Positions 51,600 to 59,656 of a DNA stretch of 64,000 nt are shown piece by piece. A program made the translations under genes and the position numbers. This DNA is from Dehalococcoidales bacterium. Its GTDB lineage: Bacteria; Chloroflexota; Dehalococcoidia; Dehalococcoidales; UBA2162. The notes beneath the pieces were generated by a model. The model made no database searches. It saw only the letters and a program-made list of their open reading frames with translations, and was not told where the DNA came from. Where the stretch lies: positions 98,999-162,998 of the forward strand of contig JAUYHA010000049.1 in the NCBI GenBank assembly GCA_030690265.1, read 5' to 3'. Each line of letters begins with the position of its first letter. Within the stretch, counting starts at the first letter, position 1.

Positions 51600-51611
51600 T
51601 CTTGAAGCCGA

Positions 51612-53282
51612 TTACATTTTCTCAGGTGCGTTCATCCCCATCAGATGCAGAGTTTTAGCCAGCACAATCTTGGTTGCGTCTACCAGCTTAAGGCGGGCCC
51701 TGGTCAAGGCTTTATTCTGGGAAATAACCCGGCATTGCTTGTAGAAGCTGTGGAATACAGTGGCTAAATCCTGGGCGTAATAGGTGAGGTGGTGTGGTTC
51801 CAGAGTTCGGGCGACTGTCTCAACCAGCCCCGGCAGGAGCAGCAGCTGGCGCACCAGAACGAGTCCAGGTTCGCTAGTTATCAGGGATACATCTCCATCA
51901 GTGTAATCAATTCCCCTCTCCCTGGCGAGGCGAAGAATGCTGGCAATACGGGCGTGGGCATACTGGACATAGTAGACCGGGTTTTCCGCAGACTCTTTTT
52001 TGGCCAGTTCCAGGTCAAAGTCCATCTGGCTGTCGGCAGAACGGGATAGAAACATAAATCGGCAGGCATCACTGCCCACCTCGTCTATCACCTCACGAAG
52101 GGTGATAATATCACCGCTGCGTTTGGAGATTTTTACCATCTCACCACCGCGGCGCAGGGTGACCATTTGAGAGATGATTACCTTCAATCTCTCCGGACTA
52201 ATACCCAGGGCACCAATCACGGCTTTCATTCGGGGGACATGACCCTGATGGTCGGCTCCCCAGACGTTAATCACCATGTCAAACCGGCGCTCCGAAAACT
52301 TGTCGTAGTGATAAGCAATGTCAGTGGCAAAGTAGGTAGGCGACCCGTCACTCCGCACCACGACGTTGTCTTTATCTTCACCCAGGGCGGTAGAGACAAA
52401 CCAGGTAGCGTCTTCTTTTTCCCTGATATAGCCTGCCTGGCGCAGCAGGGACAGTGCCGTCTCATATTGCTTTTTTTCGTAGAGACTGCGTTCACTGAAC
52501 CAGACATCAAAACTTACCCCTAATAGCTCAAGGTCAGCCTTGATTTGTTCTATTATTTTCTTTAGTCCCAGTTCTCCCAGAGTAGGCACCGCTTCTGCCC
52601 GGGGTAGTTTCAGGAACCTGTCTCCTTCTTCGGCAATAATCTCCTTTGCCAGGTCAACCATGTAGTTACCCACATAGCCGTCAGCAGGTATCTGGGCATC
52701 AATGCCGAAGCACTGCTGATAGCGGGCGTATAGTGAATGATAAAAGGCGTCTATCTGGTTGCCGGCGTCATTAATGTAATACTCTTTCACTACATTGTAG
52801 CTTGAGGCTTCAAGCACGTTAGCCAGGGTGCTGCCCAGGATAGCCCCCCGCCCGTGCCCCACATGGAGAGGCCCGGTCGGGTTGACACTGACAAATTCCA
52901 CCTGTACCCGGCTGCCCTTGCCCAGTTCGATATTACCGTAAGTTTCGCCAGCCAGCAGAATTGACTCCACCTGGTTGGTTAGCCAGCTATTCTTGAGTTT
53001 GAAATTAATAAACCCGGGTGGTGCGGCAACAATAGTGTCAATTTCATTGATAGGAGGCATAAGTCCGACCAGGTCATGAGCGATGGTCATTGGTTTGACT
53101 CCGGTTACCCGGGCCAGCTTTAGAGGAAAACCGGAGGCGTAATCTCCGTGTTTCGGGTTTTGAGGTCTTTCTATTGATGCCTCGGGCAAAACCACCTCGG
53201 GCAGTTTGCCTGCCTTTTGGGCATCACTCGTTGCCCGGGTTAAAAGTTCCAGCAGCTTTTGCTTTAGTTCCAGTACTTTCGT
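51612..53282 (-). CDS. argS: Arginyl-tRNA synthetase, apparent ACG start
   Basis: A class I synthetase of 556 residues if begun at the ACG 53282. The first canonical start is the GTG at 53195, which removes 29 residues of the conserved N-terminal Add-1 domain. The upstream codons read ACG AAA GTA CTG GAA CTA AAG, giving (M)[13 protein letters not shown], and a GGAGG ribosome site lies 5 bases before ACG. Family signature [18 protein letters not shown] (HIGH-type HVGHG), and KMSKR-type KISKRSGD are present. The C-terminal DALR anticodon domain ([13 protein letters not shown]) is complete. The initiation codon needs checking; synthesis of the full protein is likely as it is essential. Confidence 0.9.
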   Translation of the reverse strand, partial: TKVLELKQKLLELLTRATSDAQKAGKLPEVVLPEASIERPQNPKHGDYASGFPLKLARVTGVKPMTIAHDLVGLMPPINEIDTIVAAPPGFINFKLKNSWLTNQVESILLAGETYGNIELGKGSRVQVEFVSVNPTGPLHVGHGRGAILGSTLANVLEASSYNVVKEYYINDAGNQIDAFYHSLYARYQQCFGIDAQIPADGYVGNYMVDLAKEIIAEEGDRFLKLPRAEAVPTLGELGLKKIIEQIKADLELLGVSFDVWFSERSLYEKKQYETALSLLRQAGYIREKEDATWFVSTALGEDKDNVVVRSDGSPTYFATDIAYHYDKFSERRFDMVINVWGADHQGHVPRMKAVIGALGISPERLKVIISQMVTLRRGGEMVKISKRSGDIITLREVIDEVGSDACRFMFLSRSADSQMDFDLELAKKESAENPVYYVQYAHARIASILRLARERGIDYTDGDVSLITSEPGLVLVRQLLLLPGLVETVARTLEPHHLTYYAQDLATVFHSFYKQCRVISQNKALTRARLKLVDATKIVLAKTLHLMGMNAPEKM

Positions 53283-53422
53283 TTTCGCCTCCGAAATTGC
53301 TATCAGGAAACTATTTTACCTGATACGGTTTCTTTTTTCAATTTCTTCCTTGCGGTTGTTTATTGCTAAACAACCTCTTCTTTGCCACTCGTTCCTTAAA
53401 GACAATTAAGTATATGGTAGGG

Positions 53423-53452
53423 TTGACATTAGTCAGTAAGTATGTTTAAAAT
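53423..53452 (+). promoter_or_regulatory. Sigma70-type promoter of the CetZ-like gene
   Basis: TTGACA at 53423-53428, an 18-base spacer, and TAAAAT at 53447-53452. It lies about 30 bases before the ATG at 53483. This is one of the best promoter matches in the window. Confidence 0.6.
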
Positions 53453-53482
53453 TAAACCAAAATAACGCTGATGAGGTGAGAA

Positions 53483-54658
53483 ATGAAATTATTGGTTATT
53501 GGTCTGGGGCAATGTGGTGGCAGGATTGCCGATGAGTTTGCTCGCCTGAATAGAAAAGCCCGGAGCCAGCGGGGAATGGAAATACTTACTGATGTCTTTG
53601 CCGTTAATTCGGATGCGGCTGATTTAAGCGGGCTGACCAGCGTGAGAAAAGATTTCAGGCACCGAATCCTTATTGGAGGTCGTAAAACTGGCGGTCACGG
53701 CGTAGGCAAAATAAATGAGCTGGGAGCCGAAATAGCTAAAGAAGGTGCTGATAAGGTGATAGATGCCATCAGAACTACCAGGCACTTCTATGAGACAGAC
53801 GCCTTCTTGCTCATTGCCAGTGGTGGCGGCGGCACCGGTTCGGGCAGTTTGCCGGTAATGACCCAGCATATTAAGGAACGTTATATGGATAAGCCGGTTT
53901 ATTCTGCGGTTATCCTTCCTTTTGAGCATGAAGAAACAACCGAGGAAAGAACGGTATATAATACTGCCACCTGTCTTAAATCTACTTACGCGGCGGCTGA
54001 CGCCGTCTTTCTTATTGATAACCAGAGGTTTATTAAAAAAGATGCCTCGTTGCAGAACAACTTGACTAAAATTAACTCCCTCATCGCAGAGCCGTTTTAC
54101 GGAATACTCTGTGCCGGAGAAGAGAAAAAGCCCAAGTATGTCGGGGCGAAGCTGCTCGATGCCGGAGATATAATGCAGACCCTGGTAGGCTGGACGGTGC
54201 TGGGCTATGGTAGCTCGCCGTTGCCGCTCATCAGGCTTCCCGGTGAACGGACCAATGACTTCAGAAAGAAGGGGGCTGAAACCCAGAAAGGTATTCAGGC
54301 AATGGACCAGGCGATAAGCGAATTATCACTCGCCTGTGACCCGGCCGATGCCGGGCGAGCCCTTTATCTCACCTCCGCTCCCGCCAGGGAGCTGAATGTC
54401 GACATGATTAAAGAGCTTGGTGATTACCTGAGAAATCTCGCCCCCCATGCGGTAATCAGGAACGGAGATTATCCCAGACAAAGGGGCTTACTCGATGTTA
54501 CTGTGATTCTTTCTGAACTGGGCGATGTGGAAAAGGTGAGGAATTATTATACCCAGGCGACTGCTCTTATCCCGGTGATGAAAAAGAGACAGGAGGATAC
54601 CAGGGTTAAGCTTCAAGCGGTTGAAGATACCTCAAAGGATATTCCATCGCTATTGTAG
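53483..54658 (+). CDS. Tubulin/FtsZ-superfamily GTPase (CetZ-like)
   Basis: A 391-residue protein with the tubulin signature GGGTGSG (about 115-121, in ASGGGGTGSGSLP) and the N-terminal nucleotide loop VIGLGQCGGRIADEF. After it comes the T5/T6 region with NTATCL and the H7-like helix. It is longer than and clearly different from FtsZ and fits better the CetZ/tubulin-like group known from archaea and some bacteria. Polymerisation and shape control are the expected roles. The last residues (SLL, stop TAG) run into a TA-flanked element. No partner gene is adjacent. Confidence 0.82.
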   Translation: MKLLVIGLGQCGGRIADEFARLNRKARSQRGMEILTDVFAVNSDAADLSGLTSVRKDFRHRILIGGRKTGGHGVGKINELGAEIAKEGADKVIDAIRTTRHFYETDAFLLIASGGGGTGSGSLPVMTQHIKERYMDKPVYSAVILPFEHEETTEERTVYNTATCLKSTYAAADAVFLIDNQRFIKKDASLQNNLTKINSLIAEPFYGILCAGEEKKPKYVGAKLLDAGDIMQTLVGWTVLGYGSSPLPLIRLPGERTNDFRKKGAETQKGIQAMDQAISELSLACDPADAGRALYLTSAPARELNVDMIKELGDYLRNLAPHAVIRNGDYPRQRGLLDVTVILSELGDVEKVRNYYTQATALIPVMKKRQEDTRVKLQAVEDTSKDIPSLL

Positions 54659-54790
54659 AGGCTGTCCGAGAAGGCTACTTTTGCGGGCACTTTGTCATTC
54701 CCGCGAAAGCGGGAATCCAGAATTCGAGCCTATTTTTGACCACCGCGATTCCCGAATAGAACGGGAATGACACTTTCTGGACAGTCTCTA
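54656..54790. mobile_element. MITE-like element with TA flanks, GTCATTCC core
   Basis: A 135-bp element. Left end TAGAGGCTGTCCGAGAA, right end TTCTGGACAGTCTCTA; they pair with a one-base gap. TA is found at both termini. The core is a GTCATTCCCGCG...GGGAATGACA unit of the family seen elsewhere. The TAG of the left end is the stop codon of the CetZ-like gene. No ORF; the mobility is inferred. Confidence 0.65.
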
Positions 54791-54812
54791 AAACAAGATA
54801 ATCTGACGGGCT

Positions 54813-54868
54813 GCCAGCTTTATCACGTCGCTAAGTAGTTTAATATACTGCGGCCAGGTAAAGCTGGC
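54813..54868. other. Stem-loop upstream of dnaX
   Basis: A perfect 10-base inverted repeat, GCCAGCTTTA (54813-54822) and TAAAGCTGGC (54859-54868), around a 36-base loop. A short TTTTAG follows. It may terminate transcription from the left or be a structured RNA. It lacks the conserved bases of the SRP RNA, which is often found near dnaX. Confidence 0.4.
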
Positions 54869-54907
54869 ATTTTAGTTTTCTGCAAAGACTATTTCCTGAA
54901 AATCCCT

Positions 54908-54936
54908 TTGGCAATAAACCGGTTATAGAGTATAAT
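54908..54936 (+). promoter_or_regulatory. Sigma70-type promoter of dnaX
   Basis: TTGGCA at 54908-54913, a 17-base spacer, and TATAAT at 54931-54936. The expected start at about 54943 leaves a leader of only 7 bases before ATG 54950. The in-frame ATG at 54935 falls inside the -10 and is therefore rejected as the start. Confidence 0.65.
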
Positions 54937-54949
54937 GGTAAGCAAGGAA

Positions 54950-56554
54950 ATGACTTCTCAGGTTTTTTACCGTAAGTGGCGTCCCCAGACTCTAGCTGAA
55001 GTAGTTGGCCAGGAAGCGGTAACCCAGACATTACGGAACGCCCTTGCTACCGGCCGTATATCTCACGCTTATCTTTTCTGCGGTCCCCGGGGAACAGGCA
55101 AGACGAGCACCGGGCGCATTCTGGCTAAAGCGGTGAACTGTCTTACCAGTGGCAATGGCGAACCCTGTAATACCTGCTCGATGTGCCAGGCAATAACTGA
55201 AGCCAGAGCTCTCGATGTCATTGAGATTGATGCTGCCAGCAATACCGGCGTTGAGGATATCCGGAGCCTGCGGGAGAAAGTTAATTATGTGCCCAATCAA
55301 GCGCGCTACAAAGTCTATATTATCGATGAAGTCCATATGCTTAGTAATAGCGCCGCTAATGCCCTATTAAAAACTCTTGAGGAACCACCACCTCATGTTA
55401 TCTTTATCCTGGCTACTACTGAAGTCCATAAAATCTTGCCTACCATACTGTCCCGCTGTCAGCGTTTCGATTTCCGTCGTCTTTCCCAGGCAGATGTAAT
55501 TTCAAAGCTTGCCGACATCTGCCAGAAAGAGGGTATTCATATAGAGCCGGAGGCTCTGCGGCTTATCGCCAGGAATGCCACCGGCAGCCTGCGGGATGCC
55601 GAAAACCTGCTGGAACAGCTGGCTACCTATTACGGTTCCGAGGTTAGCCTGCAGCAGGTTCAAAGTGTCCTGGGTATCACGGGCGATTGGCGAGCCAGAG
55701 AGCTGGTAAAGTATATTATCAGCAGTGATATTGCCGCCGGATTGACACTAATAAACAGCGTTAATAGTGATGGCCTGGATTTGAAGCAGTTTAACCGGGA
55801 AGTGGTAAGTTACCTCAGGGGACTGCTGCTGATAAAGACCGGCTCTGACGAGTCTGTTGACCTATCTCAGGAGGACAGGGCTGAACTAAAGGAATTAGCC
55901 ACCGGAGTTTCTCTTGAGCAGATATTGAGGGCAGTCAAGCTCTTTGGCCAGCTTGCTTTTAGTTTGGATAATTACTCTACCCTGCCTCTGGAGCTGGCTC
56001 TGGTTGACTCTGCCCTTACTGCTGAAAAGGAAAAAGAAAGCCCTGCCCGACCAAAAAGCGAAGCCGGGTTTTCTCAACTCTCCAGACCAGCTGCCCCGCC
56101 TTCGGTAGTATCCTCCCCCCGGCGGAGTACAGCCGAACCAGCCCCTGTTCTTACCCCGGAACCGGAGAAGAATATCCCTGCTCCGGAGCCAGCTATGACT
56201 GCTGCTGCCCCTCCACTGGTGGATGGCAGCGAAGTTGAGCAGTTAAAACAAAACTGGAAACAGGTTATTGAGCAGGCTCCGCAGGACACTAAGAAAAGTC
56301 CGGCTATTGCTATTCTTAGAAGTGCCGGGGTCAGGCCGGTTTCACTGGAAAGTGATACTCTGGTTCTCGCTTTTAGACATGCTTTTCATAAGGAACAGAT
56401 GGAGAAGCTGGAAAACCAGCGGGTGGCGGAAAGAATCATCAGCTGCTTTCTGGGACGTACCTGCCAGATAAACTGCGTTCTGGAAGACAATAATCATTTG
56501 TTGAAGGCGGCACTGAAGATGGGTGCCCAAATTCTTGACCCGGAGGGAGAATGA
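54950..56554 (+). CDS. dnaX: DNA polymerase III subunit gamma/tau
   Basis: Clamp-loader ATPase of about 534 residues. Walker A GPRGTGKTSTGR, the zinc-binding CLTSGNGEPCNTCSMC, Walker B IDEVHMLS and the sensor region TTEVHKILPTILSRCQRFDF are all present. The proline/alanine-rich middle (about 360-430) is a linker, and a tau-type C-terminal domain follows. I chose ATG 54950 (MTSQVFYRKWRPQTL) because of the promoter. No programmed frameshift site was searched exhaustively; none was obvious. The stop overlaps the ybaB ATG. Confidence 0.95.
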   Translation: MTSQVFYRKWRPQTLAEVVGQEAVTQTLRNALATGRISHAYLFCGPRGTGKTSTGRILAKAVNCLTSGNGEPCNTCSMCQAITEARALDVIEIDAASNTGVEDIRSLREKVNYVPNQARYKVYIIDEVHMLSNSAANALLKTLEEPPPHVIFILATTEVHKILPTILSRCQRFDFRRLSQADVISKLADICQKEGIHIEPEALRLIARNATGSLRDAENLLEQLATYYGSEVSLQQVQSVLGITGDWRARELVKYIISSDIAAGLTLINSVNSDGLDLKQFNREVVSYLRGLLLIKTGSDESVDLSQEDRAELKELATGVSLEQILRAVKLFGQLAFSLDNYSTLPLELALVDSALTAEKEKESPARPKSEAGFSQLSRPAAPPSVVSSPRRSTAEPAPVLTPEPEKNIPAPEPAMTAAAPPLVDGSEVEQLKQNWKQVIEQAPQDTKKSPAIAILRSAGVRPVSLESDTLVLAFRHAFHKEQMEKLENQRVAERIISCFLGRTCQINCVLEDNNHLLKAALKMGAQILDPEGE

Positions 56555-56856
56555 ATTTTTCGATGTTAAAACAGGCCCAGGAACTGAAATCAATGCTGGA
56601 TAAGGCACAAAAGGAGCTGGAAAAGACTGTTATTGAAGCGGAGTCAGGCAAAGGTGCTGTTAAGGTTACCATTAATGGTAAGCAGAAAATTCTATCAATC
56701 AAAATAGCACCGGAGGTGATTGACCCCGGCAAAGCGGAGAACCTGGAAAAACTGCTAATGAAGGCAATAAGTGAGGCTACTGAGAAATCTCAGAAACTCG
56801 CCGCCAACCAGCTAAAGGGACTAACCGGGGGGCTTAAAATCCCCGGGCTGACTTAA
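56551..56856 (+). CDS. YbaB/EbfC-family nucleoid-associated protein
   Basis: A 101-residue DNA-binding protein with the family helix-sheet pattern (MLKQAQELKSMLDKAQKELEKTVIEAESGKGAVKVTINGKQKI). It overlaps dnaX by 4 bases (ATGA) and recR follows after a repeat-rich gap. The dnaX-ybaB-recR order is well conserved in bacteria. It is thought to help compact or protect DNA. Confidence 0.93.
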   Translation: MNFSMLKQAQELKSMLDKAQKELEKTVIEAESGKGAVKVTINGKQKILSIKIAPEVIDPGKAENLEKLLMKAISEATEKSQKLAANQLKGLTGGLKIPGLT

Positions 56857-56892
56857 TACACGTTACAGAAAAGGGCGTTACAACAAGACCGT

Positions 56893-57140
56893 TCGTCCCC
56901 GTATCAAGTACGGGGGCAGGCGCTGAGCCTGTCGAAGGGCGCCGTTGTGGTTCGACAAGCCTGTCCTGGTTCCACTGAGTCAGTTCTGGTGACATCACTG
57001 GAACCACCACGAAGTGAGCGAACTCGTTCCGACTTGCCTCGACAAGCTCGGAGCAGGTTGTCGTCTTCAGACCGAGGTCAGACCGAGGTCAGACCGAGGT
57101 CAGAGTGAAGCCTTCAGGCCGAGGCCGGAGGGCTCACCAC
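56893..57140. repeat. Mosaic intergenic repeat between ybaB and recR
   Basis: The stretch 56857-57200 holds no gene. It includes a CCCCGTATCAAGTACGGGG palindrome, a TCGACAAGC-rich part, and three 11-bp tandem copies of GACCGAGGTCA at 57070-57102. The 36 bases at 57024-57059 are an exact inverted copy of 63965-64000. The element interrupts the usual close spacing of ybaB and recR. Confidence 0.8.
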
Positions 57141-57200
57141 GGACGGAGTGTATAATTGCGGTTGTTATTGCAACCAAGGACTAGATTATCGGGGATAGGG

Positions 57201-57827
57201 TTGAGAGAAAAAACAAGCATCAATCAGGCTCCACCAACGGCTGAGCCGATAAGCAGGCTCATCCAGGAGCTTAATAAACTGCCCGGCATTGGGATAAAGA
57301 GCGCCCAGCGCCTTGCCTTTTACCTGCTCCGCGCTCCCGAAGAGTCCGCCAGGCTCTTATCCGAGGCGATACTTTCGGTAAAACAGCAGATTACCTTCTG
57401 CTCCGTTTGTTTTAATGTTACTGATTCTGACCCCTGCCGCATCTGCCGTAATGAGGAGCGGGACCGGAGCAAGGTCTGCATCGTTGAGCAGCCTCAGGAT
57501 ATCCTGGCTCTGGAGCACACCCGGATTTATAAAGGGCTTTACCATGTGCTCCACGGCGCTATCTCGCCCACTGATGGGGTGGGAGCCGGCGATATAAGAA
57601 TCAGGGAGCTGCTGGAAAGGCTTAAAAACAACCAGGTAGACGAGGTTATCCTGGCGACCAACACCAACCTTGAAGGGGAGCAGACCGCCATGTACCTGAA
57701 CCGCCTGATTTCTCCCCTGGGCATTAAGGTTACCCGCCTTGCCCGAGGACTACCCTTCGGCACCGAACTGGAATACGCCGATGATGTTACCCTTACAAGA
57801 GCTATTGAAGGCAGGCAAGAGTTTTAG
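57201..57827 (+). CDS. recR: Recombination protein RecR
   Basis: A RecR of about 208 residues. The helix-hairpin-helix [20 protein letters not shown], the zinc finger [16 protein letters not shown], and the Toprim domain ([31 protein letters not shown]) are complete. I prefer the TTG at 57201, after GGGGATAGGG; an upstream frame start at 57156 adds 15 residues that the family lacks. RecR acts with RecO and RecF in gap repair; recO is at 59657-60436. Its last 18 codons have a diverged second copy at 58209-58262. Confidence 0.94.
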   Translation: MREKTSINQAPPTAEPISRLIQELNKLPGIGIKSAQRLAFYLLRAPEESARLLSEAILSVKQQITFCSVCFNVTDSDPCRICRNEERDRSKVCIVEQPQDILALEHTRIYKGLYHVLHGAISPTDGVGAGDIRIRELLERLKNNQVDEVILATNTNLEGEQTAMYLNRLISPLGIKVTRLARGLPFGTELEYADDVTLTRAIEGRQEF

Positions 57828-57863
57828 TATACTGATTCCGTAACGCAGTTAAGGAGGTGTACT

Positions 57864-58187
57864 ATGACTCGTCGAAGCAACTTCATACTCAATTTAGTCA
57901 TCTGGGTTCCAATCATTTTGCTGCTCATCATAGGTCTAGCATCACCAGACAGAATGTCCGCCGACATCTTCAGTACAGGCTGGCTTTCCGCTGGCTTGTT
58001 CAGCACAGGGTTGCTCTCGGCGGGACTTTTTTCACTGGGTGTCTACTCCGCAGGGCTTTTTTCTATCGGTATTTTCTCAGCCGGTGTCTTTTCAGTTGGT
58101 ATCTTTGCCTTCGGGACATACTCTGTCGGGATTTGGGCTTCCGGGCAGTTTCCTATCGGCATATTCACCAGCAAGATTGAAAAGTAG
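57864..58187 (+). CDS. Membrane-anchored glycine-pentapeptide-repeat protein
   Basis: A 107-residue protein. It has one TM segment (FILNLVIWVPIILLLIIGLA), then about 12 successive five-residue repeats of the form S-x-G-x-F (for example SAGLF, SLGVY, SIGIF, SVGIF, SVGIW), ending KIEK. The ribosome site AAGGAGGTG is strong. This differs from the common A-(D/N)-L-x-x pentapeptide family. A stacked beta-helix or membrane-lying sheet would be consistent, but no function is known to me. It lies between recR and a second recR 3' end. Confidence 0.75.
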   Translation: MTRRSNFILNLVIWVPIILLLIIGLASPDRMSADIFSTGWLSAGLFSTGLLSAGLFSLGVYSAGLFSIGIFSAGVFSVGIFAFGTYSVGIWASGQFPIGIFTSKIEK

Positions 58188-58208
58188 AACTTACGATAAT
58201 CATAATTA

Positions 58209-58262
58209 TATGCCGGTGATGTCACCCTCACCCGTGCCATTGAAGGGAGGCAGGAATTATAG
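58209..58262 (+). pseudogene. Second copy of the recR 3' end
   Basis: These 18 codons read [17 protein letters not shown] and a TAG stop, against [17 protein letters not shown] and TAG at 57774-57827. Fifteen of 17 residues agree, but only 42 of 54 bases, mostly through synonymous change. The frame before it is not that of a gene. It is either a leftover of the original recR end or a foreign recR end brought in with the inserted gene. Confidence 0.8.
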
Positions 58263-58293
58263 AGCTTCTGGGTATATTCAACAAGGGGGTAAT

Positions 58294-58743
58294 ATGATAA
58301 GCCACCGTCTGGCTGGTGTCTTATTATTCAGTTTAGCTTCTATCGTCGGATGTAACAGCTCGACAGTAATGGAGGTAATGGACTACGAACGGTTAGTAGA
58401 CGGGCTCCGCGAAGCCGGGGCAACCGTCGAAGAGGCAGGAGAGACCGAGCTTCCCGGTGCCGGAACACCCATATTCTCAGTTACGAGCAAGATAACCAGC
58501 GTTAATGAGGAAAATATCTGGATGCTGGAGTTCAGCGACGAAGCAACGGCAAAGGCCGAGGCAAAATTTGTCTCACCTGATGGTTTTAATTTATCAGGGC
58601 CAGGGATAGGCGTGCATGTTGACTGGATAGCTCCGCCTCACTGGTACAACAAAGGCAGGATAATCGTGCTATACGTTGGGAGGAATCAAGCTACAATAGA
58701 TTTGCTTGAAAACCTGCTTGGCGAACAATTTGCCGGGGGGTAA
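58294..58743 (+). CDS. Small lipoprotein
   Basis: A 149-residue lipoprotein: signal MISHRLAGVLLFSLASIVGC with a lipobox ending in the Cys at about 20. The mature part (YERLVDGLREAGATVEEAGETELPG...; IWMLEFSDEATAKAEAKFVS) has no family I recognise. The ATG at 58294 follows AAGGGGG. The longer open frame that runs back to 58039 covers the pentapeptide gene and is a shadow. It lies just after the recR remnant and may belong to the same inserted stretch. Confidence 0.78.
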   Translation: MISHRLAGVLLFSLASIVGCNSSTVMEVMDYERLVDGLREAGATVEEAGETELPGAGTPIFSVTSKITSVNEENIWMLEFSDEATAKAEAKFVSPDGFNLSGPGIGVHVDWIAPPHWYNKGRIIVLYVGRNQATIDLLENLLGEQFAGG

Positions 58744-58769
58744 GATGAGCCTCTTCATCTAATCTCCTC

Positions 58770-58792
58770 CCCCTCTCTTGAAAGGAGAGGGG
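58770..58792. repeat. Perfect short hairpin before the GNAT gene
   Basis: CCCCTCTC (58770-58777), a 7-base loop, and GAGAGGGG (58785-58792). No T-run follows, so it need not be a terminator. It lies in the 97-bp gap between the lipoprotein and GNAT genes. Confidence 0.5.
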
Positions 58793-58840
58793 TTCACCTT
58801 GAAGGGTTCTCCCTGAAGGGGATACAGGGGATGAGGTAGA

Positions 58841-59632
58841 ATGGAGATAATCGACCTGAGCAAAGAATACGAAAAAAGGCTGTATTTTGTCTGCCTTGAA
58901 GACTGGTCTGAAGAGATGGAAGAGGCTGGAGACCACAAAGAGGTCTGGTACAACAAAATGAAGGATAAGGGTCTCAGAGTTAAACTGGCTCTGGACGACA
59001 AGGGGGAGGTCGGGGGAATGGTACAGTACGTTCCCATAGAGTATTCTTTCGCCGAAGGCAAAGACCTGTACTTTATGAATTGCATCTGGGTCCACGGTCA
59101 TAAACGGGGGAGAGGAAACTTCCAGAAACAGGGAATGGGAAAAGCTCTTCTCCAGGCTGCGGAAGACGATGCCAGAGCTTTAGGCTCTAAGGGAATGGTG
59201 GCGTGGGGAATCCCTCTGCCGTTCTGGATGAAAGCGTCCTGGTTCAAAAAGCAGGGATATGATAAAGTAGACCAGCAGGGGGTTTTGGGACAGGTCCTTC
59301 TCTGGAAACCCTTCACTGATGATGTAATACCTCCCAGATGGATTCAGCAAAAGAGAAGACCAGAAGTGACAGCCGGTAAAGTAACCGTGACTGCCTTCCT
59401 CAGCGGCTGGTGTCCGGCTCAGAATATTGTTTTTGAAAGAGCTAAGAGAGCGGCGGCAAAGTTCGGCAGCGATGTTGAATTCCAGCACATCGATACCTTC
59501 AACCGGAAAAACCTGCGGGAGTGGGGAATCTCCGACGCCCTTTTTGTAGACGGTAAGCAGGTGCGTACCGGGCCCCCGCCCAGCTATGAGAAAATAAGAA
59601 GCATTATCGCACAGCGGGTGAAAAAGCTGTAA
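58841..59632 (+). CDS. GNAT-family acetyltransferase with YoaP-type C-terminal domain
   Basis: A 263-residue protein. The first part is a GNAT fold (ACETYL-CoA site KRGRGNFQKQGMGKALLQAAEDDARALGSKGM). The C-terminal part (VTVTAFLSGWCPAQNIVFERAKRAAAKFGSDVEFQHID...SDALFVDGKQVRTGPPPSYEKI) is a thioredoxin-like YoaP region with a CPAQ motif at the position of a thioredoxin CxxC, so only one cysteine remains. The substrate is not known. Confidence 0.8.
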   Translation: MEIIDLSKEYEKRLYFVCLEDWSEEMEEAGDHKEVWYNKMKDKGLRVKLALDDKGEVGGMVQYVPIEYSFAEGKDLYFMNCIWVHGHKRGRGNFQKQGMGKALLQAAEDDARALGSKGMVAWGIPLPFWMKASWFKKQGYDKVDQQGVLGQVLLWKPFTDDVIPPRWIQQKRRPEVTAGKVTVTAFLSGWCPAQNIVFERAKRAAAKFGSDVEFQHIDTFNRKNLREWGISDALFVDGKQVRTGPPPSYEKIRSIIAQRVKKL

Positions 59633-59656
59633 AGTCAGGTACAGGAAAAAGTCAAA

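Noticed and set aside
53206..53409. Small plus-strand ORF before the CetZ-like gene
   Set aside because: It runs antisense to the conserved 5' end of argS and has no ribosome site or family.
54813..54868. SRP RNA near dnaX
   Set aside because: The stem-loop lacks the conserved GGAAGG/AGCAG core of the bacterial SRP RNA.
57856..58180. Alternative plus-strand frame overlapping the pentapeptide gene
   Set aside because: The frame at 57864 has an excellent ribosome site, a TM segment and regular repeats; the other frame shows Cys/Arg-rich noise.
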